A stretch of 64,000 nt of DNA from Hermatobates lingyangjiaoensis (lineage: Eukaryota; Arthropoda; Insecta; Hemiptera; Hermatobatidae), in assembly GCA_026182355.1 (NCBI GenBank), contig JAPFBL010000117.1:310001-374000 (forward strand). The letters are read 5' to 3'. Position 1 is the stretch's first letter. Every line of letters begins with the position of its first letter. Below the pieces are notes generated by a model, which saw only the letters and a program-made list of their open reading frames with translations, did not search any database and was not told where the DNA came from. A program made the translations under genes and the position numbers. Below are positions 56,744 through 64,000 of the stretch, one piece after another.

Positions 56744-57397
56744 TCACATGTTTTTGAGAGCCTTAAGAGTTTCCTCTCCAGAATTTCTAAATGAAGAGAT
56801 TAATAACATTAGGTCAATTGCCCTTTCATTAAAATACCCCTCTTCTTATATCGATTTAGCTTTGAAGGGTGCTAAAAAAACTTTCTCTAATACTTCAAAA
56901 GAGCCCCTTTTATTATCAAATTCTATAGTTTTGCCATACCACGAATCATTGGACCCCCTTCCAAGATTAGCCAAACAACTTGATTTTAATATAGTGTTTT
57001 CTAATCGTAATAACGTGGGTAATATGTTAATAAAAAACACTCCCAGCGAATTGGAGTCCGCTGGTATTTATAAAATTCGTGCAAAAATTGCCATAAAATT
57101 TATATTGGTCAAACTGGTAAATCATTAAAAACACGTGTAAAACAACACCAATATAACGTAAGTAGACAGGAAAACAGTAGTGCCTTATTCTTGCATATAA
57201 AAAATGAAAATCATCATATTGATTGGACAGGAGCTAAATTTATTACCTATGAAAAATCAATGTTGTTAAGAAATATTATTGAATCGTCTCTAATTAAATT
57301 TAATAGATCTAATATTATAAACATTAGTAACGGTCTCTTCAAACTTGATACTTTCGTCACGAGGGCAATAGCCTCTTCAAAGAGGGTTGACAGCTAG
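56744..57397 (+). pseudogene. PLE-C polyprotein C-terminus (RT linker and GIY-YIG)
   Basis: Frame 1 (to about 57079) reads FLRALRVSSPEF, LSLKYPSSYIDLAL and PRLAKQLDFNIVFSN, the conserved linker after the PLE reverse transcriptase, then SAGIYKI. A one-base deletion at 57078-57080 moves the frame. It continues CKNCHKIYIGQTGKSL and RVKQH from 57080 to the TAG at 57395-57397. GIY and YIG motifs are thus both present, 10 residues apart, with the CxxC typical of PLE endonucleases and the catalytic Arg region (TRVKQH). A downstream Glu lies in the YEKSML segment. The frameshift inactivates this copy; otherwise it looks intact and fairly young. Confidence 0.88.
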
Positions 57398-57570
57398 CGG
57401 ATAGTTTTTTACTTTTTCTTACTGTACTCCTTTGTTTCCCCAAACATCCCTTTCTGGACATTAGTCCTTTCCTGTGCTTTCACCCTTTTAAAATACCACT
57501 CTTCCCTCCCACTCTTCTCAACTCCTCACCAGATGTTTTCTGGATCTAGTGTTCAGTTGGGTTTTTGACT

Positions 57571-57612
57571 CTGACGAAGACCGCTTGTTACGGTTGAAAG
57601 ATCTTAGTCTTG
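57571..57612 (+). ncRNA. Hammerhead-like motif, PLE-C
   Basis: CTGACGA, extra A, helix II GACCG/CGGTT with loop CTTGTTA, GAA, self-complementary AGATCT, T, then AGTC. AGTC pairs with GACT immediately 5' of the core. Same order as in families A, B, D and E but entirely different helix sequences. Confidence 0.6.
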
Positions 57613-57642
57613 TTTTCCCATTTCTTATTGTGGTTTGATCAT

Positions 57643-57658
57643 ATATATATATATATAG
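57643..57658. repeat. (TA)n microsatellite
   Basis: Short TA tract between the PLE-C end and the family D unit. Confidence 0.9.
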
Positions 57659-57659
57659 T

Positions 57660-57795
57660 ATATGTAGGTAGAACAGCCGCACTTCCTTCCTTCGCGACTC
57701 CTCGCCTCCTGATGACGACGATAGTCGAAATATAGAAGTGAGTTATTCCTTTTTCTATCTTTGTGCTACCTTCCTTTTAATGGATATATATATAG
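57660..57795 (+). mobile_element. PLE family D solo unit, best hammerhead-like copy
   Basis: CTGATGA (57709-57715), extra C, helix II GAC/GTC with tetraloop GATA, GAA, self-complementary ATAT, A, then GAAGTGAG. GAAGTGAG pairs with CTCGCCTC directly 5' of the core: seven pairs, one of them G-U, with one mismatch. TA tracts lie on both sides (to 57658 and from about 57783). No ORF. This is the cleanest candidate for testing self-cleavage. Confidence 0.65.
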
Positions 57796-59359
57796 GTCTC
57801 TTTTTTGTAAACTTACCACAATTTTATGTATAATTTAGTTCTACAGATAGTTATATCCAACTTTTCGGTGGTAAAAAACAGTGCAAACTGACTGTTTTTA
57901 AAAAAATATTGCATATTAAATAAAATAAAACACATAAAGTAATCATAAAGACATTTATTTGATGAATAATAAGTTGTATATAAATAGCTAACATTGAATT
58001 TTATGTATTTCCAGTATAAAAGTTGTCTTGAATTCTGACCTTTTGAAGCATTTACTTGTTTTGATGCCCTTGAGTTTATTTTTGATATTTATAAGGTTAT
58101 GTTTTGGACGTGTTTAGGTAATTATAAGCTTTTGTAATTACGAACAAGCCACTAATCATGTAATTGAACAGATTTATGTTATTTACATCTCAATTACCTA
58201 TCGTTTACTAAAATATCTGCTCTTATTTGATAAATTTTGTTTCTTAAAACTATTTTAGATTTATTATTCGTAGTGCAAAACTTATCGTATTTTTCTTTAT
58301 ACTACTATAAAACCATACCGCTTAATCTTTCTCATTTTTCTATTATGTAATCAAGAAAATTATAAATAATGCATATGAATAAATATTAACATCTATTTTG
58401 TCAATTTCTTGTTTTTACTTTAGAATAAAAAAAACGATTGGAATAATAAAGCATTTGATATTCATATTTTAACAGATTTGCACATTTTGAGATTACCTGA
58501 TTCGATTTGAGGTTTTTCAATAATATCGGTATCGACATTGTAAGTGGGTTGTCGTTGTGTTTCTACTAGAAAATTAAAAAAATAATTTTCATAATAAAAA
58601 TTAATCTTATTTGGGCTTGAAATCTAATTTATTTGAATACGCTACATATCACACAGTTTTGATGAATCGAATTGATAATTGAGCCTGTTAATATTCAGTA
58701 TTAGGAGGTGATTCATTTAGTTTTTGTGCAATAACACTTTATGGTAAATTCATTTAATTGCTCAAACGTACTTTTAAAATCATTTTCTTCAACTGAGTTA
58801 AATTATAAAGGATATTTAAATAGTTCGGTTCAAATTAAACTCATATTGGAAGTAACTGAACAATTTTCAAATATTTTTGGTAACTTGGCTTGCCAGTTGA
58901 TTTAATAGTTAGTACTGCTCAAAAATGCAAAAATACTTCGACTTATGATTGGATTTTAACTTTTCGTTACACATTATATGGGATAGTAATGAAATCAAAC
59001 ACGAAAATACCAACTTAAAGGAGGTAAAAAATACCTTCTTAAATTACTCCATTGTAAACTGTCATTATGGTTTAATTGCTGGATTCAAAAATATTTTTTC
59101 CCTTAAGTAACAATGCTGAAATACTAAATTATTTAACATTTATCTAAAATTAATCTTATACAAAGTAGAAAACAAAAATTGTTTGTCAGTGTAAGCGGGA
59201 ATGTAAGCTTAAAAAGTGAACTCTAATTAAAATAATACCTATCTAACCTACATGTTATCTTTGTTAAATTTACTTCAAAATGGTAATAAAGTTTTTAAAG
59301 AACATATGGTAATGTTTTTAAAATACTTAAAATATTTTCAAGTTCTAAATGGGAAAATT
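57796..59359. other. Unassigned AT-rich DNA
   Basis: Nothing recognised. Confidence 0.3.
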
Positions 59360-59702
59360 TGTCTTAAGTATTAAATGTAGAAGGAGGTCAGATAAACTAT
59401 GTAAGAGATGCACGGGCTATTGGAGTAAAAGCCATACTCTCTTGTAGGAAATTATTTCGTATAACCAAATTTTTACTTTGGCTTTTCGTAATGTTATTGC
59501 TGCTGTAGTTATACTCATGATTGTATAACCATTAATTGTGCGGCATAAAAAAAAGGCTTATCTATTGCTAAGTGGATCAATCACTATCTGTACTACCTCA
59601 GGAATGAAAGATTAATAAACATCTCCAATTTAGACGATTATATTATGATCAAATGAGACATTATATATTATATACCCGAGATGTTTGATATTAAATTTAT
59701 TT
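59360..59702 (+). repeat. Direct repeat Y, copy 1
   Basis: It aligns with 61824-62165 at about 80% identity over ~340 bp (AATGTAGAAGGAGGTCA, CACTATCTGTACTACCT and GAGACATTATATATTATATA are conserved). Both copies keep a short open frame ending at the same TGA (INHYLYYL...NERLINIS), but copy 1 has a stop upstream of that. Confidence 0.85.
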
Positions 59703-59791
59703 TTAATTTGTTATTGTTGTAATAATATGAGAATTATTTTAAGTCAATTGCGCTATCAATTTATATAAACTATAAATATAATTTAATTTAA

Positions 59792-59870
59792 TATAATAAT
59801 ATAAATATAAATACTATAAATATAATAATATAAATATAAATACTATAAATATAATAATATAAATATAAAC
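59792..59870. repeat. 29-bp AT-only minisatellite, 2.7 copies
   Basis: Units start at 59792, 59821 and 59850, built from AATATAAATATAAATACTAT. Confidence 0.93.
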
Positions 59871-60829
59871 TATGAATATAAAGAAGTAAATGTTTGCACT
59901 AAACTTTTTACTTTAATTGTTCTATTTCTTACTTTATTGCACTGAACTTGCATCAGTGCAAGAAAGAAAACCTCATAAATATTATTTGCCTTTGATGAAA
60001 ACACAGAAGAATGTTTAATACAATTTCTGATTGAAATACTGTGAAACATTTATTTTCTCTCCTAATAAATTAAGACGCAATTATTAAGATATAGTGGGGG
60101 TAGTTTTCTCAGTAGAATGAATGAAAGTGTACTTTTGAACCCTATAGTTAGAGACATGTCTTAACACGTCAGTTGTCTTCGCGCTTCGCCTGGCAGAACA
60201 GAACAAAATTACGTCTCATCATGCTAAGGTATGACTATTTGTTCATAGTTCATGTCCTTGATATTATTTTTCATAATTTTATTTATACATACCTCCACAT
60301 ACATTGAAAACAATATTTTATGAACTATACCTGTATTAAAAGTTAAATGGAAGTTACTTTACTTCTTTTTGAACCATCAATATCAAACAAAAAAGTATTG
60401 GTTCATGTAATATTAGTGTACAAGTATTTATAAAGCTAATATAAAATAATTTGTTTGAAATACTTAAATAAAACTGTTTACAATGTAATTAACAATGCAT
60501 AATTTAATGTTTTGGTCCAGTTGTTTTATATTATTTTACTAATCAATGGTAATGAGCTAGTTTATCCCCTCAATACATTCCATATTACTTTTTAACTACT
60601 CACTAATTAGAGTTTCACTTCTATTAATTATGATTTGTAAATATGTTTCTGAAATTTACTGAAATTTTAGAGTGCAGTTCTGTAGGACTGTAGATTGTGG
60701 ACTGTAGTGTGTACATAAGCATTTCGATACAATAATACTTTGGTTCCATGTACAATATTAGACTTAGAGAATCTGATAATGTCTATTCCCTTAAAAAATT
60801 TGATTTGGAAATTTTAACCCAGAATACAA
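59871..60829. other. Unassigned AT-rich DNA
   Basis: Nothing recognised. Confidence 0.3.
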
Positions 60830-61460
60830 CTTTTTACTTTTCTAAAGTATAGTGATCGTGGAAAAATTCCATCTCGAGTTTTTGACGAAATTTGAGGTCC
60901 CAAAAGTCGTTTTATAAAGTTTTTTCGATGATATCTGTGTGTTTGTGTGTGGGTGAGTTTGTTAGCATTGCTTGTCACCATGCTACGGTCCAGAATCTTT
61001 GAAGGATCAAGTTGATATTTTACACAAAAATGGACCCCATAGTGTAGATGATCCCTATTGTTTGGGAAGAATTGTTTTGTCACTTGTTTTGCCAAAAACC
61101 GGTTTTTAGAGAACATTTTTTTCTCCTAAACTGCTAATTTTAGAGTTTTGAAATTTTGGCTCGATATTTGGGGTTACAAGTGCAATAAACGAAAAATATA
61201 TTCAAATTTTTAAAACAAGGAAAAATACTGTTTTTTCAATAAAATGTAAAAATTTTGACTTATTATTTAATATCAAAGCCTGTGAGAGCAATACAAGCCA
61301 TTCCGTTTCACGGATCAAAATTAAACTATGCCTAGAGATAGAACATTATGTGGAGAATGAATTGAAATAATTTTTTTGAAATTACATTCTTCTAAGGGGC
61401 GTTATAGTACGATTTCTGTAAATGGCTCATTAAAAAATCATGAAAATTTGACCAAAAACG
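60830..61460. repeat. Unnamed dispersed repeat X, copy 2
   Basis: Homologous to 52590-53200 (see there). It includes a 100-codon minus-strand frame (60814-61116), but the corresponding frame in copy 1 is in a different register, so coding is unlikely. Confidence 0.7.
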
Positions 61461-61823
61461 TAACACAAAATTAGCAATTTATAAAAAATTAAAGAAATTT
61501 TAAATTCATGAAAAAATTCTTGTAATAAAGTACAAGACGCAGGAAAAAAGGTTTCTCACTCAGAGAAATTTGTTATATATGATTTTTGACAAAGGGGAAG
61601 GAAAATGATGTTATTAAATGCTAAGGAGCCATAAATTTCCTACTATAATAATTCTATAAAAGACCACAAATGTTGAACATAATTCAAAATTGAAATCTTT
61701 TTGTTGAAGATTAATAAATGTTATTATCGTACATCCTTAATTATAAATTATCTTGAAACAACATTTTTACTTCGCGTTTTTCAGAGAAAATAAGAGTATT
61801 TTGTTGTTTTAAATTAGAAAATT

Positions 61824-62165
61824 TGACTTAAATATTCAATGTAGAAGGAGGTCAAGTGAACTATGTAAGAAATCCACTGGCTATTCGATGAAAAGCCATG
61901 TACTCTTGTAGGAGATTATTTTGTATTAAGAAATGTTCACTTTGGCTTTTCAAAAATCTTATTACTGCTGTAGTTATACTAATGCCATTATTTTCATCAG
62001 CTGTGTGATGTACAAAAATAAGCTTATGATTGATAAGTTCATCAATCACTATCTGTACTACCTGGGGAATGAAAGACTAATAAACATCTCTCATTTAGAT
62101 GTTTACATTATGCGTAAATGAGACATTATATATTATATACCCAAGAAGTTTGATATTAAGTTTAC
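61824..62165 (+). repeat. Direct repeat Y, copy 2
   Basis: Second copy of the 59360-59702 repeat, 2.46 kb downstream in the same orientation. The frame 61933-62121 is fully open here (62 codons, KLMIDKFINHYLYYLGNERL near its end). Whether this is an old transposon, a segmental duplication or a duplicated exon is unclear. Confidence 0.85.
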
Positions 62166-62206
62166 TTATAGTTAAGTTGAGTGCAGGCCACTCCAGTTTT
62201 TTTTCA
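62162..62206 (-). repeat. Short dispersed repeat, copy 3 of 3
   Basis: Minus strand reads CTGGAGTGGCCTGCACTCAA, related to 6079-6122 and 36273-36314; it begins directly at the right end of repeat Y copy 2. Confidence 0.6.
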
Positions 62207-64000
62207 TGTTATTACCTTGTATTTGATTTAAAAATAGCAATCAGTCGGTTCCTTAATTCTTTTAAAATAGGCAATTTGAACAGCATTGCTGACCAGGGAG
62301 GAAAGAAAATAATGGAAACCTGTTTGACTAATTCAATCCAAAATTACCATTTCGGTAATAGGAAAGCCTGTTTTAAATGGCATTGAAAGGGAAAATTACA
62401 AGCAATTGTACCAAAAACCGAAATTCTATCACAATTTATTTAAATAATGGAATAGACATTTAAAATGAAGTATAGAATGGATTGACATATTTTTTTTCCT
62501 GTTAATACCAAAACTGAAAAATTGAAATAATAATTGCGGTGTAATTATGTAGCTCAGACGACAGCCTACGTAACACTGTAGTTGCTTATGAATATAATTA
62601 GAACAATATTTTTTTATAACAAAATTTTTTAAAATTCCAAATTTTTCTTGGTTAAATTATATTACGATTTATTTATTTATTTATTTAGGATAACGTTTAC
62701 TTTGAGAGTGATGTCAATTTTGTTGAAACATTATAGTTACAGTACATAAATTTAATTGATAGTAATAATGAAATTATGCTCTCTTTAATGGCTTTGTTAA
62801 TTATATAAGTTTTAGTTTTCGCTAATGGAGAATTAAAACTGGAAACTAATTTTAAATAGCGTTTTTTTACATACTTGACGATGGATTATGGTGAACATCA
62901 AGTTTGATTCATTATAATACTCGTACATTAGTTTGATTTTCCGAAGGATTATTGTGGAGCTCTTAGTAAAAACATTATGTAACAATGTTATGACGATTGA
63001 TAATAGTCATGTCGATAACGTTTGAAACAAATCTAGAAGAGCAAATATTTTAATAGTTATGTTGTTCTAAGCATTAATTATATATGCTAGATGGTTGAGT
63101 GTGTAGCCCCAAATACCAAGATCTGTGTAAGCCTTTAGGAGGTGTATTACTGAGAGAACGAGAAAATCTTAAAAAAGATTTAAATTTCACAAATGATCAT
63201 AACCGTATATATAAATTCTGTCAACGTAAATAAATGTATTAACATTTAAAATATACTGTTTTGGTAATAAAAGGCATGTGTTGGGGGGGGGGGGGGGGGG
63301 TGAAAATTTGATGGTTCCTCCGAAAAGTTGCCTATCTCAGGGAAGAACGTAAAATAACTCTTTATAACTGGAACAAAGTTAAAAAAATTTCTGTTTTGTC
63401 ATTAATCTTCATGTTGAATATCATATATTAATTCTATATTTATTTAATATTTTTGTTATCAAACTTAGAGTATACCATTCCTGTAATGTGTTCATTTCAT
63501 TTAAGATATAAAATAATTAAAAGTAGTTAAAAATAAGTTAATTTAAAGAGAGCAAAAGAGGAAAATAATATAATTAGCAATAGTTCAATCTATTTAGAAG
63601 TCATAAACAATTTTAACTCACGACAATTCTACACAGAATCAAGTAATTCAATAAGATGAAACGTTCTCAACTTTGATCTGTAGACTTCTATCCAGTCAAT
63701 CATCCAAACTATTAAAACCATTTTGTTTAATACACATTTTGATAAGGCTTGCAGCTATAATAAAAAATATATTATATAATATATTAATTGTTATAATTAT
63801 TATAAAATATAATATATTAAAATTGTAAATTTTAAAAAAATATAGGAGAATGGTTATTTTGCAATAGTTACGTCTTCTTTTTACTTGAATCCTAATCTTG
63901 ATTTAAAGTTTTTAAATTAGTTCTAATATAGAAAACAAATGTGTGTCAATTATGTTGAAAGTTACTAAGAATTGCTAATATCTGGCAACTGAGAGATAGA
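62207..64000. other. Unassigned AT-rich DNA with an 18-G tract
   Basis: No gene or element is recognised. An 18-nt G homopolymer lies at 63283-63300. The last kilobase is nearly pure A/T in places. Confidence 0.3.

Larger units (their letters stand above)
56741..57645 (+). mobile_element. PLE family C, 5'-truncated, with GIY-YIG endonuclease
   Basis: This is the best-preserved PLE. It has the linker after the reverse transcriptase, the GIY-YIG endonuclease, a ~170-bp 3' UTR, a hammerhead-like core at 57571-57600, and the terminal ...ATTGTGGTTTGATCAT. TA-rich microsatellite lies directly at both ends (56740 and 57643). The reverse transcriptase is missing, so it is a 5'-truncated copy. Its end is the source sequence of the solo and inverted copies at 8351, 22025, 31380, 40611 and 56462. 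Confidence 0.88.

Noticed and set aside
60814..61116. 100-codon minus-strand ORF as a conserved gene with 52567-52818
   Set aside because: The DNA is homologous but the two frames are out of register, so the shared sequence is not coding in those frames.

Overview
This is a gene-poor, very AT-rich stretch of animal nuclear DNA. The signs are long AT-rich intergenic or intronic sequence, many (TA)n, (CA)n and (GA)n microsatellites, two minisatellites, and remnants of almost every eukaryotic transposon class. The mix (Penelope-like elements with GIY-YIG endonuclease, an R1-type LINE, mariner, hAT, Helitron) fits an invertebrate, most likely an arthropod. I cannot name the species, and nothing looks prokaryotic or viral. 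No complete host gene is visible.

Layout. 1-5.2 kb: candidate short exons, including three minus-strand exons at 4520-4667, 2823-2883 and 2103-2226 whose intron phases agree, plus a plus-strand exon candidate at 1651-1752. 5.2-6 kb: a CA/TA microsatellite, then a 5'-truncated LINE with poly(A) and a 13-bp target duplication. 8.1-10.1 kb: a cluster of Penelope-like (PLE) fragments, TA arrays and a ~0.6-kb-arm inverted repeat made of two PLE ends. 10.1-22 kb: mostly unassigned AT-rich DNA with a 580-bp hAT MITE, a tRNA-like sequence and candidate exons. 22-23 kb: more PLE. 24.5 kb: a GA array. 25.8-27.7 kb: an internally deleted mariner, then a 25-bp minisatellite. 29.6-30.9 kb: a 1.26-kb Helitron with helicase remnants; a related copy lies at 38.3-39.2 kb. 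40.1-40.7 kb: a foldback element with perfect 67-bp arms and compound microsatellites. 42.1-42.5 kb: a GC-richer block that looks like a 5' UTR plus signal-peptide exon. 43-50 kb: foldback and ribozyme-like PLE units. 51-51.75 kb: a 73-bp satellite with a trimer higher-order structure. 52.6-54.3 kb: an unnamed diverged repeat and a possible pogo/Tigger remnant. 55.9-57.8 kb: the best PLE copy, surrounded by its solo ends. 59.4-62.2 kb: two copies of a ~340-bp unnamed direct repeat.

Common theme. Several unrelated PLE families carry the same terminal structure: a hammerhead-ribozyme-like core (CTGANGA, one extra base, helix II, GAA), then a short self-complementary helix III, then sequence able to pair with the bases 5' of the core. 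In two families this core lies between the end of the ORF and the start of the next ORF, as expected for the PLE pseudo-LTR. Most copies abut (TA)n tracts and many occur as head-to-head inverted pairs. This is the most interesting system in the window. Hammerhead motifs in PLEs are already known as a class; the shared one-base insertion and the palindromic helix III are what I would check.
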